Source of the DNA: Nucisporomicrobium flavum
GTDB taxonomy: Bacteria; Actinomycetota; Actinomycetes; Mycobacteriales; Micromonosporaceae
Direction: 5' to 3'
Assembly: GCF_016464385.1 (NCBI RefSeq)
Contig: NZ_JADMLH010000012.1
Coordinates: 210,867-274,866, forward strand
Length of the DNA stretch: 64,000 bases
A program made the position numbers and the translations under genes. A model generated the notes under the pieces. It saw only the letters and a program-made list of their open reading frames with translations. It was not told the DNA's origin and searched no databases. Below, piece by piece: positions 17,416-25,602 of the stretch (its first letter is position 1; every line of letters begins with the position of its first letter).

Positions 17416-17823
17416 ATGCGCCGTCCCGTGAAGGCGCCCACGGACCTCGAGAACCTCACCGACTTCTTCGACCGCTACGGCTCCGCGCTGACCAGGGGCG
17501 ACGTCGCGGCGGTGGCCGGTTGCTACGCGATGCCGGGCATGGTGGTCGCCGACTCGTACAGCTTCACGTTCACCTCGCCGGCGGCCGTCGCGCTGTCGTT
17601 CCTCGGGGCCGCCCCGGCGTACCGGGAGCAGCAGATCGTCGCCGCCCACGCGCAGATCCTCGACGTGCAGCGGCTCAGCGCGGCGCTCGCCATGGTCGCC
17701 GTCGAGTGGGAGTACCTCGACAGCTTCGGGGCCGCCGTGCCCGGTGAGCACTACCGCTACCTGATCCGGGCCGACGCGGACGGGCCGCGGATCACGACGG
17801 TGATCTCCACACCCCGAAATTGA
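17416..17823 (+). CDS. SnoaL/NTF2-like protein
   Basis: A 135-residue protein with the NTF2-like layout: helix LTDFFDRYGSALTRGDVAAV, strand AMPGMVVADSYSFTF, then IVAAHAQILDVQRLSAALAM, VAVEWEYLDSFG and a terminal RITTVIST strand. No signal peptide is present. The ATG at 17416 is used although its ribosome site is weak; a GTG at 17428 is possible. It lies just after the 164-bp inverted-repeat element and 25 bases upstream of the pullulanase gene in the same direction, so they may be co-transcribed. The ligand is unknown. Confidence 0.65.
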   Translation: MRRPVKAPTDLENLTDFFDRYGSALTRGDVAAVAGCYAMPGMVVADSYSFTFTSPAAVALSFLGAAPAYREQQIVAAHAQILDVQRLSAALAMVAVEWEYLDSFGAAVPGEHYRYLIRADADGPRITTVISTPRN

Positions 17824-17848
17824 CGCACCCCGGTGCCATAGTGTCCAG

Positions 17849-20800
17849 GTGAGCACGATCGAGATCACCCGGCCCGCCGAGGCCACGACCATGCTGTGCC
17901 GGCCGCAGTGGCTCGTGGTGCACTACCGGCGCGACGACAGCCGCTACGACGACTGGTCCCTGCACGTGTGGGGTGACGTCGATCCGTCCGCGGTCACCGG
18001 CTTCCCCGGTGGCCACCCTTTTGCCGGTGAGGACGCGTACGGGCGGTTCGCCTGGGTCCGGCTCGGCGACTCCGCGCGCGACGTCGGTTTCCTGGTCGTC
18101 GACGGCCACGGCGGCAAGGACGTGGCCGAGGACCGGCACGTCGACCCGGCGCTCACCCCGGAGATCTGGCTGCGCCCCGGCGACGCCGAGATCTACCCGT
18201 CGGCCGAGGCCGCGGGCTTCACCGGGGCCGTGACCGCCGACGACGGCTATGCCGTCATCCACTACCGCCGGCCCGACGGGGACTACGGCGGGTGGGGCGT
18301 GCACGCCTGGGAGGGCACCCCGGAAAAACCCCGATGGGGTACGCCGCTCCCGCCGGCGACCTGGGACTCGTTCGGGGCCGTGTTCCGGGTTCCCGTCCGG
18401 CCGGACGCCGCGGGTGTGCGCTTCGTGATCTACCGCGGTGACCACAAGGACCTCCCCGACGACCAGCGCCTCGACCTCACGTCGACCCGCGAAGTGTGGA
18501 TCATTTCCGGTCACGCTGCGCCCGTACATCCGGATCTTCGGTCTCTGGGTCCCGAGCTGGACCCGGCACGGGCGCTGGCGGTCTTCGTCGACCGCACGAC
18601 CGTCGCCCTTCCCGGCCGGCTGGCCGACCTCGCGAGCTCGTTCGCGCTGGTCGGCGCGGCCGACGGCGGCCTGCGCCGGGACGGCGACGAGCTGATCGGC
18701 GAGCGCACGACGCTGGCCCTCACCGCGCGGCCCGGCGGGCTGTTCCAGGCGCAGAGCCGGCACTTCCCGCACCTGCGCGCCTACCGCGCGTTCGCCGTGC
18801 CCGAGCTGGGCGATGCGGCGCTGGGTCACCTGCTGCGCGGGCAGCTGCTGCTGGTCGGCCGCGACCACGCCGGGCACCTCACGCTGATCACCGCCGTGCA
18901 ACTGCCGGGCGTGCTCGACGACCTGTATGCGGACGCCGCCGACGCCGAGCTCGGCGTGATCATGGACGAGGAGAAGCCGGCGCTTGCGGTGTGGGCGCCG
19001 ACGGCCCGCACGGTGTCGCTGGAGCTGTCGAAGACGCCCGGCGACGACGAGGTCAAGATCCTGCCGATGGACCGCGACCCGGTGACCGGCATCTGGAGCA
19101 TCGTGGGCAAGCGCAAATGGATCGGGCGCTACTACCGCTACCGGGTGGAGGTGTGGCATCCCGCCGCGCAGCGCGTCGTCACCACCAGCGTCACCGACCC
19201 GTATTCGCTGTCGCTGTCCGCCGACTCGACGCACAGCCAGATCGTCGACCTCGACGACCCCGCGCTGAAACCGTCCGGCTGGGACACCCTCGCCAGGCCG
19301 CCCGCCGTCGCGCCGGCCCGCATGCAGATCGCCGAGGTGCACGTCCGCGACTTCTCCATCGCCGACGAGACCGTGCCGCCCGAGCACCGCGGCACCTACC
19401 TGGCGTTCGCAGACGAGGACACGGCCGGCATGCGGCACCTGCGGATGCTGGCCGACGCCGGGCTGACCCACGTGCACCTGCTGCCCGCGTACGACTTCGC
19501 CACCGTGCCCGACCGGCGCGCCGACCAGGCCGTGCCGCGGTGCGAGCTCGCATCGTTGCCGCCCGACTCGCCCGAGCAACAGCGCGCCGTCATGGCCGTC
19601 GCCGACGAGGACGGCTTCAACTGGGGGTACGACCCGCTGCACTACACCGCGCCCGAGGGCAGCTACTCGACCGACCCGTGCGGCAGCGCGCGCGTCCTCG
19701 AGTTCCGCCGCATGGTCGCCGGCCTGCACGCGGCCGGCCTGCGCGTGATCATGGACGTGGTCTACAACCACACGATGGCCGACGGGCTCGCCCCGTTCAG
19801 CGTCCTCGACCGGGTCGTGCCGGGCTACTACCACCGGCTGCTCGACGACGGCACGGTCGCCGAGTCCACGTGCTGCTCCAACACCGCGCCCGAGCACATG
19901 ATGATGGGCCGGCTCGTCGTCGACTCCGTCGTCACCTGGGCGAAGCACTACCGGGTGGACGGGTTCCGCTTCGACCTCATGGGCCACCACCCGCGCGCCA
20001 ACATCCTCGAGACCCGGGTGACGCTCGACCACCTCGACGGCGGCAAGGACATCTACCTGTACGGCGAAGGCTGGAACTTCGGCGAGGTCGCGTACGACGC
20101 CCGCTTCGCCCAGGCCACCCAGGTCAACATGGCCGGCACCGGCATCGGCACGTTCGACGACCGGCTGCGCGACGCGGTCCGCGGCGGCGGCTCGTTCGGC
20201 GACGACCCGACGGTGCAGGGCTTCGCGACGGGGCTCGGCTCGGCCACCCCGCTCGCCGTGCACGACCGGATCAAGGTGGGGCTGTCGGGGGCGCTGGCCA
20301 CGTACCGCTTCACCACCCACACCGGCGCCGAGCAGAGCGGCGCGCAGATCGACTACAACGGCTCGCCGAGCGGCTACGCGGCCTCGCCGGCGGAGTGCGT
20401 GGCGTACGTCGACGCCCACGACAACGAGATCCTGTACGACGCGATGGCGTTCAAGCTGCCCCGCGACCTCCCCATGATCGACCGCGCCCGGATGCAGATC
20501 CTCGCGCTGTCGCTCGTCGTCCTCGGCCAGGGCGTCGGGTTCGTGGCGCTCGGCAGCGAACGGCTGCGCTCCAAGTCGCTGGACCGCAACTCGTACAACT
20601 CCGGCGACTGGTTCAACCAGATCCGGTGGGACGGGGCCCAGGGCAACGGCTTCGGCATCGGCCTGCCCCCGGCACCGGACAACGAGGACAAGTGGCCGTG
20701 GGCCCGCCCGCTGCTCGCCGACCCGTCCCTGGTCCCGTCCGCGCAGATCATCGACATGGCCGCGGCCCGGTACGCCGAACTCCTCCGCATCCGCCGCTCC

Positions 20801-21139
20801 ACCCCGGTCTTCGGCCTCCCCACGGCCGACGAGGTGGAACGCCGCCTGACCTTCCCCCTCGGCGGCCCCCACGAGACGCCCGGCGTGATCGTCATGTGCC
20901 TCGACGGCACCGGCCTGGACCCGCGCTGGAGCACGGTGGTGGTCGTGTTCAACGCGACCGGCTCGGAGGCCGCGGAGGTGGTGCCGGGGCTGGCCGGGGT
21001 GGAGCTGGAGCTGCACCCGGAGCTGACAGGATCGGCGGATCCGCTGGTACGGGTGGCCACGGCCGCTGCGTCGCCGGAAGGAGCGAGGGTGGTGGTGCCG
21101 GCACGGTCGGTCGCGGTGTTCGTGGCCGAGCTGGCCTGA
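17849..21139 (+). CDS. pulA: Type I pullulanase (GH13) with two CBM41 modules
   Basis: A 1096-residue alpha-1,6-glucan debranching enzyme. Two N-terminal CBM41-type modules span about 10-115 (LVVHYRRDDSRYDDWSLHVW) and 125-230 (AVIHYRRPDGDYGGWGVHAW). An N2-like region and CBM48 (about 375-470) lead into the GH13 barrel. The GH13 regions are MDVVYNH (635-641), FRFDLMGHH with nucleophile D709, YGEGWNFGE with acid/base E740 and VDAHDNE with D858. No signal peptide is seen, so it is probably cytoplasmic and trims glycogen or imported maltodextrins. The GTG at 17849 is the first start in frame after the SnoaL gene. Confidence 0.93.
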   Translation: MSTIEITRPAEATTMLCRPQWLVVHYRRDDSRYDDWSLHVWGDVDPSAVTGFPGGHPFAGEDAYGRFAWVRLGDSARDVGFLVVDGHGGKDVAEDRHVDPALTPEIWLRPGDAEIYPSAEAAGFTGAVTADDGYAVIHYRRPDGDYGGWGVHAWEGTPEKPRWGTPLPPATWDSFGAVFRVPVRPDAAGVRFVIYRGDHKDLPDDQRLDLTSTREVWIISGHAAPVHPDLRSLGPELDPARALAVFVDRTTVALPGRLADLASSFALVGAADGGLRRDGDELIGERTTLALTARPGGLFQAQSRHFPHLRAYRAFAVPELGDAALGHLLRGQLLLVGRDHAGHLTLITAVQLPGVLDDLYADAADAELGVIMDEEKPALAVWAPTARTVSLELSKTPGDDEVKILPMDRDPVTGIWSIVGKRKWIGRYYRYRVEVWHPAAQRVVTTSVTDPYSLSLSADSTHSQIVDLDDPALKPSGWDTLARPPAVAPARMQIAEVHVRDFSIADETVPPEHRGTYLAFADEDTAGMRHLRMLADAGLTHVHLLPAYDFATVPDRRADQAVPRCELASLPPDSPEQQRAVMAVADEDGFNWGYDPLHYTAPEGSYSTDPCGSARVLEFRRMVAGLHAAGLRVIMDVVYNHTMADGLAPFSVLDRVVPGYYHRLLDDGTVAESTCCSNTAPEHMMMGRLVVDSVVTWAKHYRVDGFRFDLMGHHPRANILETRVTLDHLDGGKDIYLYGEGWNFGEVAYDARFAQATQVNMAGTGIGTFDDRLRDAVRGGGSFGDDPTVQGFATGLGSATPLAVHDRIKVGLSGALATYRFTTHTGAEQSGAQIDYNGSPSGYAASPAECVAYVDAHDNEILYDAMAFKLPRDLPMIDRARMQILALSLVVLGQGVGFVALGSERLRSKSLDRNSYNSGDWFNQIRWDGAQGNGFGIGLPPAPDNEDKWPWARPLLADPSLVPSAQIIDMAAARYAELLRIRRSTPVFGLPTADEVERRLTFPLGGPHETPGVIVMCLDGTGLDPRWSTVVVVFNATGSEAAEVVPGLAGVELELHPELTGSADPLVRVATAAASPEGARVVVPARSVAVFVAELA

Positions 21140-21212
21140 GCGATCGTTCCATTCGCGCCGGCGCGCGCCGCGGTGCGCTGTGGGCGGTGCGCTGTGGGCG
21201 GTGCGGGTCCGT

Positions 21213-21275
21213 CGGCGGCCGTTGGTCGCGGGTGAGGCCCCCCCCGGCGGCCGTTGGTCGCGGGTGAGGCCCCCC
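21213..21275. repeat. Two-copy 32-bp direct repeat
   Basis: CGGCGGCCGTTGGTCGCGGG followed by TGAGGCCCCCC occurs at 21213 and again at 21245. A shorter duplication (GTGCGCTGTGGGCG) precedes it near 21170-21205. The repeats fill the 222-base gap between the pullulanase stop and the lipoprotein gene; I see no gene there. Confidence 0.7.
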
Positions 21276-21361
21276 GGCTTGAGGTGATCTCGGCGATTCG
21301 GAATCATGGCTGACCGGTCGCGCCTCCTACCGGGGCGCTTCCCGGCGGGAGGACGAGCAAC

Positions 21362-21814
21362 GTGCGTATCGGATGTGCTGTGGTGGGCCTCGCGGCGCTG
21401 GCCCTCGCGGCCGGCTGCACCTCGAAGCCGGACGCCCAGCCGCAGCCCGGCCCGTCGACCGCGGCCTCCCCGCCCGCCTGGACCGAACCGGCCGACTACG
21501 GGTTCGTGGTGGAGCGCCGGTGCGACGGCCGCGCGTCCCTGGGCATGTACCGGGTCACCGTGCAGGACCGGACGGTCGCCAAGGCGGAGCGCATCGACGG
21601 CAAGAACATCGTCGGCGAAGAGGAGATCGACGTACCGACGCTGGGCGGCCTGCTCGACCTGGCCCGCACGGCGGCGGACGACGGCGGCAAAATGTCGACG
21701 AGCGCCGACCCGGTGGACGGGCACCCGGTGACGGTGTCGTTCGACGTGTCGGAGGCCGGCGACAACGCCGAGAACACCTGCTTCCACATCACCGAGTACG
21801 CCCCGGCATCGTAG
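21362..21814 (+). CDS. Small lipoprotein
   Basis: A 150-residue lipoprotein. Its signal peptide ends in the lipobox LALAAGC (Cys about 19), followed by a Pro/Ser/Thr linker (PQPGPSTAASPPA). The mature domain has two cysteines (VERRCDGRASLG and NTCFHITEY) and beta strands (GMYRVTVQDRTVAKAERIDG) in a layout like the DUF6174 family. The GTG at 21362 follows a GGGAGG site. It is likely anchored on the outer face of the membrane; its role is unknown. It is followed by hairpins and a tandem-repeat tract. Confidence 0.72.
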   Translation: MRIGCAVVGLAALALAAGCTSKPDAQPQPGPSTAASPPAWTEPADYGFVVERRCDGRASLGMYRVTVQDRTVAKAERIDGKNIVGEEEIDVPTLGGLLDLARTAADDGGKMSTSADPVDGHPVTVSFDVSEAGDNAENTCFHITEYAPAS

Positions 21815-21827
21815 CCGTCTTCCGCGT

Positions 21828-21841
21828 CAGCCCTCGGGCTG
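21828..21841 (+). terminator. Hairpin after the lipoprotein gene
   Basis: CAGCCC at 21828-21833 pairs with GGGCTG at 21836-21841 around two bases, directly after the stop at 21814. A second weaker pair (CTGTCG with CGACAG) follows within 30 bases. It is a weak terminator candidate. Confidence 0.35.
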
Positions 21842-21916
21842 TCGTCGGTCGTCCCGGCGACAGCGGGTAGCTGTCTCCCGCGCCGGTTCCTCGGCTGACC
21901 GTGTTGGTTTAGGCGC

Positions 21917-22105
21917 CTGGCCGCCGCCTACGGCCCGCCGCCGCTTTGGCTGGCCGCCGCCCTGGCTGGCCGCCGCCTACGGCCCGCCGCCGCTTTGGCT
22001 GGCCGCCGCCCTGGCTGGCCGCCGCCTACGGCCCGCCGCCGCTTTGGCTGGCCGCCGCCGCTTTGGCTGGCCGCCGCCCTGGCTGGCCGCCGCCTACGGC
22101 CGCCG
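21917..22105. repeat. Composite tandem repeat array (33-bp and 16-bp units)
   Basis: A 33-base unit (starting CTGGCCGCCGCCTACGGC) and a 16-base unit (CTGGCCGCCGCCCTGG) alternate: A at 21917, B at 21950, A at 21966, B at 21999, A at 22015, a 19-base variant at 22048, B at 22067, then a partial A. The array lies in the 385-base gap between the convergent lipoprotein and LysE genes. Frames through it give only low-complexity peptides, so I treat it as non-coding. Confidence 0.8.
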
Positions 22106-22199
22106 TCTACAGGCCGTCGTCTTTGGTCGGCCGCTCCCCACCGGCTCCAGCTTGCGGGACGGCCGACCGATGCCGTGCTCCATCGGGGACGAGGTTCGG

Positions 22200-22817
22200 T
22201 CAGGGGCGGTCGATCGCCAGGCGGGCTCCGAAGGCGAGCATGGCGGTGCCGGTGAGGGCGTCGAGGGCGCGGCGTACCGGGCGGCGTTCCAGGATCCGGC
22301 GGGCTCGGTGGAGCATCGTCGTCAGGAAGAGCAGGTAGGCCAGGGACAGCACGGCGTGGGTGAGGGCCAGCGCCAGGAGCAGGGTCGCGCCCGCGTCCGG
22401 GGTGAGGAACTGGGGGAGGATCGCCAGGTAGAACATCAGGACCTTGGGGTTGGTGATGTTCGACAGGAAGCCCTGCCGCCAGCCGTTCGCCGCCTCGGCG
22501 CCGGCCTCGGGCGACGGGGCGTACCGGCCGCGGATGGCTGAGCGCAGTGCCTGGACGCCGAGGTACGCCAGGTAGAGCGCGCCCAGCCACTTGATGGCGT
22601 GGAAAACCGGCTGGGCCCGGACGACCAGCGCGCCGAGGCCCGCGACGGCTGCGGCGCCCTGGATGACGTTCGAGGTGGACACGCCGACCGCGCACCACAT
22701 GCCCCGGCGGCGGCCGCCTGACACCGTGTTGCCCGTGACGACCGCGAAGTCCGGGCCGGGGATGAGCACGACGACGGCGGCGAAGGTCAGGAACGTTCCG
22801 TAGGCGTGCCAGTTCAT
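22200..22817 (-). CDS. LysE/RhtB family amino-acid exporter
   Basis: A 205-residue inner-membrane protein with about six helices. The first two match the family signature (FAAVVVLIPGPDFAVVTGNT, then GGRRRGMWCAVGVSTSN). The middle has LGALYLAYLGVQALRSA and the loop GFLSNITNPKVLMFYLAILP, both strongly conserved in LysE/RhtB translocators, which export amino acids such as lysine, threonine or homoserine lactone. The ATG at 22815-22817 gives the usual length. The substrate cannot be told from sequence, and no adjacent regulator gene is seen. Confidence 0.9.
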   Translation of the reverse strand: MNWHAYGTFLTFAAVVVLIPGPDFAVVTGNTVSGGRRRGMWCAVGVSTSNVIQGAAAVAGLGALVVRAQPVFHAIKWLGALYLAYLGVQALRSAIRGRYAPSPEAGAEAANGWRQGFLSNITNPKVLMFYLAILPQFLTPDAGATLLLALALTHAVLSLAYLLFLTTMLHRARRILERRPVRRALDALTGTAMLAFGARLAIDRP

Positions 22818-23119
22818 GAGGGCCACGCTAACCCGCACGTCCCGGGCTGGCTGGTGGGAATCGGACATGGCGTTTCCCACCACGGACCTGAGAAGGAGTC
22901 GGCCGCGGGACGAAAGGGGAGGGGGAGCAAAGGAACCGCGCGACGGAGCAGGCGGCGCGAAGAGTAGGGCGGGGGCCGAGGAAAGGGAGAGGAACGGCAG
23001 GGGGCAAGCCGCCGAGGTGGCGGCCCCGAGCAAGGCGGGGCGTCGGGCCGGGCAGGCCGGCGAGTGGGGCGGGCCGGGCGCGTGGGACCCCGGTGGGCCC
23101 CACGCGGACCGGGAGCGGC
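22818..23119. other. Intergenic, purine-rich plus strand
   Basis: This 302-base gap separates the LysE gene start from the pepP gene end. From about 22900 to 23060 the plus strand is strongly purine-rich (for example GGGGAGGGGGAGCAAAGGAA). I see no gene, repeat or clear hairpin. The part nearest 22818 should hold the LysE promoter. Confidence 0.5.
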
Positions 23120-24589
23120 CTACTCCGGCAGGCGGGGGCCGGCCTCGCGCTGGGACGCCAGCCACGCTTCGACCTCGGCCGACGATCGGGGCAGGCCTGC
23201 CGAGAGGTTGCGGCAGCCGTCTGCTGTCACGACGACGTCGTCCTCGATGCGGACGCCGATGCCTCGGAGTTCCTCGGGGACCAGGTCGTCCTCCGGCTGG
23301 AAGTAGAGGCCCGGCTCGACCGTGAGGACGTAGCCCTCCTTCAGTTCACCGTCGCGGTACGTCTCCTTGCGGGCCGCTGAGCAGTCGTGGACGTCGATGC
23401 CGAGCATGTGGCCGAAGCCGTGCAGGGTCCAGCGGCGGTAGACCGTGGAGTTCTCCGACATGGCCTCATCGACGCTGACCGGGAGCAGGCCGAGGTCGGC
23501 GAGGCCCTCGGCGAGCACGCGCATGCAGGTGAGGTGGATGTCGCGGAACTTGACGCCCGGCTTGACCGCGTCCATGCCCGCCTGCTGGGAGGCGTGGACG
23601 ATGTCGTACACCTGGCGCTGCAGCGGGGTGAAGGTGCCCGAGACCGGGACCGTACGGGTCACGTCGGCCGTGTAATACGTGTGGCCCTCGACGCCCATGT
23701 CCATGAGCAGCAGCTCGCCCGGCCGGGTGACGCCGGTGTTGCGCACCCAGTGCAGGATCGTCGCGTGGGCGCCCGCGCCGACGATGCTGCCGTAGCCGAC
23801 GTCGTTGCCGTCGTGCCGGGCGCGCAGCGCGAAGACGCCCTCGAGCAGGCGCTCCTTGACGGCACGGTCGGCGGGCAGCACGCGGGCGACGTCCTCGAAG
23901 CCGCGGACCGTGGCGTCGATCGCCTCCTGCAGCTGGGCGATCTCCCACTCGTCCTTGACCAGCTTCAGCTCGGAGATGACCGCGGCCAGCGCGCGGTCGC
24001 GGCGGCTCTGCGGGTCCGGGTCGTACGCGAGGACCGCGCGGTCGACGGCGGGGTCGAGGCCGCGCAGGACCCGGGTGCGCGCGGGCGCGCAGTCGGCGAG
24101 GGCCTTGCCGAGCTCGTTGTACGAGGCGGTCTCCAGGCCCAATTCGGTGGAGCGCTCCGCGAGGGTGTGCCGGCGGCCGACCCACAGCTCGCCGTTGCGG
24201 CTGCGGAAGAACGCGTCGGTGTCCTTGGAGTTGCGGTCGTGGGTGTAGAGCACCGCGTCGTGGCCGGAGCCGCTGGGGCGCAGGATCAGCACGCCGTCCG
24301 GGTCGCTGTCGCCGGTCAGGTACACGAAGTCGCTGCCGGGGCGGAACGGGTGGTCGGTGTCGTTGGCGCGCACCTTCTCGTTGCCGGTCGGGATGATCAG
24401 CGTCTCGCCGGGGAACGCGTCGGAGAGCGCGGCGCGGCGCTTCGCGTGGTTGGGCGCCTCGGGCCGGGCGGTGACGTCCAGCCGGTCCTCCCGCCAGCCG
24501 CCCCGCATGAACTGCAGAAACGCCTCGGGGAAGTCGGGGTCGTGCGACTCCGTCTTCGGGGTCGTCGTGCCGTCGCCCTGCTCAGCCAT
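23120..24589 (-). CDS. pepP: Xaa-Pro aminopeptidase (M24B)
   Basis: A 489-residue metalloaminopeptidase that removes N-terminal residues before proline, in the cytoplasm. Residues 45-190 are the AMP_N domain (ETLIIPTGNEKVRANDTDHP, then FRPGSDFVYLTGD). The pita-bread catalytic domain carries the five metal ligands: Asp in LLLMDMGVEG, Asp in TADVTRTVPVSG, His in HGFGHMLGIDVHD, Glu in TVEPGLYF and Glu in GVRIEDDVVV. The length matches actinobacterial PepP. The ATG at 24589 is used. It is downstream of the SodC-like gene in the same direction, separated by 104 bases. Confidence 0.93.
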   Translation of the reverse strand: MAEQGDGTTTPKTESHDPDFPEAFLQFMRGGWREDRLDVTARPEAPNHAKRRAALSDAFPGETLIIPTGNEKVRANDTDHPFRPGSDFVYLTGDSDPDGVLILRPSGSGHDAVLYTHDRNSKDTDAFFRSRNGELWVGRRHTLAERSTELGLETASYNELGKALADCAPARTRVLRGLDPAVDRAVLAYDPDPQSRRDRALAAVISELKLVKDEWEIAQLQEAIDATVRGFEDVARVLPADRAVKERLLEGVFALRARHDGNDVGYGSIVGAGAHATILHWVRNTGVTRPGELLLMDMGVEGHTYYTADVTRTVPVSGTFTPLQRQVYDIVHASQQAGMDAVKPGVKFRDIHLTCMRVLAEGLADLGLLPVSVDEAMSENSTVYRRWTLHGFGHMLGIDVHDCSAARKETYRDGELKEGYVLTVEPGLYFQPEDDLVPEELRGIGVRIEDDVVVTADGCRNLSAGLPRSSAEVEAWLASQREAGPRLPE

Positions 24590-24693
24590 CGTTGGCCCTC
24601 CCGTCTCGCGTCACAGCAGACGTTACCGCCTCCCCCCGACAACAAGCCGGACGGATCTGCCCGGGATGATCACGCCGCAGGGAAGGCCGGCGG

Positions 24694-25350
24694 TCAGGCA
24701 GGCAGGGTGAGGCAGGCCACGCGCGGCCCTGCCGTCCCGGCATCCTTTCCGGTACGGGTCCGCTCGGCGTGAATGACCAGCGAGTGCGGCGGGCGTACCG
24801 GGTCGATCGTCCAGTCCTGTACGGATGTCACGGTGGCCGCGCCGCGCAGGTCGGCGGTGAAGTCGAGCCACACCTCGTTCTGCGGGTTGGCGTACACCGG
24901 GTCGGTGGACGGTTTCGACGGGGCGATGTCGTGCTGGTAGTGCGGGCCCGCGTCGTCCGGTACGGAGGTGCAGGAGGCGGTGTGCAGGTGTGCGCCGTAC
25001 GAGCGCCGCGGCACCATTCCCGTCACCTGCAGGCGTACGCGGAGGCTCTGGGTCGTGGTGTCGATCGTGACCTCGGCCGTCGCGCCGGGCGGAACCACCG
25101 CGGGGTCGTACGTGATCGCGCGGGTGCCCTGGGGTGACGGCAGGAACGTGCCGCTCGTCGTGTTCTGGCTGAGCGGGGCGCCCCCGGAAGGGCCCGGGCT
25201 GACGGCGGGGGAGCCGCCACCGGTGACCAGGAACGGGGTGCCCGGCGGCGGGGGCTGGGCCGTCACGCCCGCCGGGGTGTAGCCGCCCGTGTCGGCGCAT
25301 CCGGCGAGCGCGGCGACGAGGGCGGTCACGAGCGGCAGGGCGAGGCGCAT
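24694..25350 (-). CDS. Superoxide dismutase-like lipoprotein, copper site kept, zinc site apparently lost
   Basis: A 218-residue lipoprotein with the lipobox LVAALAGC (Cys about 16) and a Pro/Gly linker. The SodC-type domain has the copper histidines GAHLHTASC, GPHYQHD and HSLVIHAERT and the C-terminal GPRVACLTL with the conserved Arg and disulfide Cys. The zinc-binding loop with its His and Asp is not recognisable; the region reads NPQNEVWLDFTADLRG. Cu-only SODs are known in other organisms, and YojM-like proteins are also deviant, so activity is uncertain. The ATG at 25350 is used. It is divergent from the sugar kinase across a repeat-bearing gap. Confidence 0.75.
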   Translation of the reverse strand: MRLALPLVTALVAALAGCADTGGYTPAGVTAQPPPPGTPFLVTGGGSPAVSPGPSGGAPLSQNTTSGTFLPSPQGTRAITYDPAVVPPGATAEVTIDTTTQSLRVRLQVTGMVPRRSYGAHLHTASCTSVPDDAGPHYQHDIAPSKPSTDPVYANPQNEVWLDFTADLRGAATVTSVQDWTIDPVRPPHSLVIHAERTRTGKDAGTAGPRVACLTLPA

Positions 25351-25403
25351 GGCCGAATCATGCCAAACATGCAGCAAATGGACGAGCATCGGGCAAGTGC
25401 TAG

Positions 25404-25580
25404 CTTTCTCGCGGCGCGGGGGCGAGGCTGACGGCATCGGCGAAAGCGCGCCGCGCCGGCGAGCTGAGGCATTGGCGGAAGCGTGCCGCGACGGCGAGCT
25501 GACGGCAGCGGCAGTAGCGCGCGGCGACGGCGGTCGAGGCATTGGCGGAAGCGCCGCGACGGTGATCTGACGGCATGGCG
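25404..25580. repeat. Imperfect direct repeats upstream of the sugar kinase
   Basis: GAGGCATTGGCGGAAGCG occurs at 25466 and 25536, each followed by CGCGACGG and then CTGACGGCA. A more diverged copy begins near 25424. The spacing is about 60-70 bases, so the divergent gap between the SodC-like and PfkB genes carries about three degenerate copies. They could be operator-like or slippage products. Confidence 0.55.
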
Positions 25581-25602
25581 GGCGGACGTGGAGGGGATCG
25601 GA

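Noticed and set aside
17792..21787. Very long minus-strand open frame opposite the pullulanase gene
   Set aside because: It is an antisense shadow of high-GC coding sequence. The plus strand has all GH13 motifs, while the minus frame is low-complexity Arg/Gly/His/Val without family signals.
21946..22541. Plus-strand frames through the tandem repeat array
   Set aside because: They encode only Trp/Pro/Ala/Gly-rich repeats and run across the LysE gene on the other strand.
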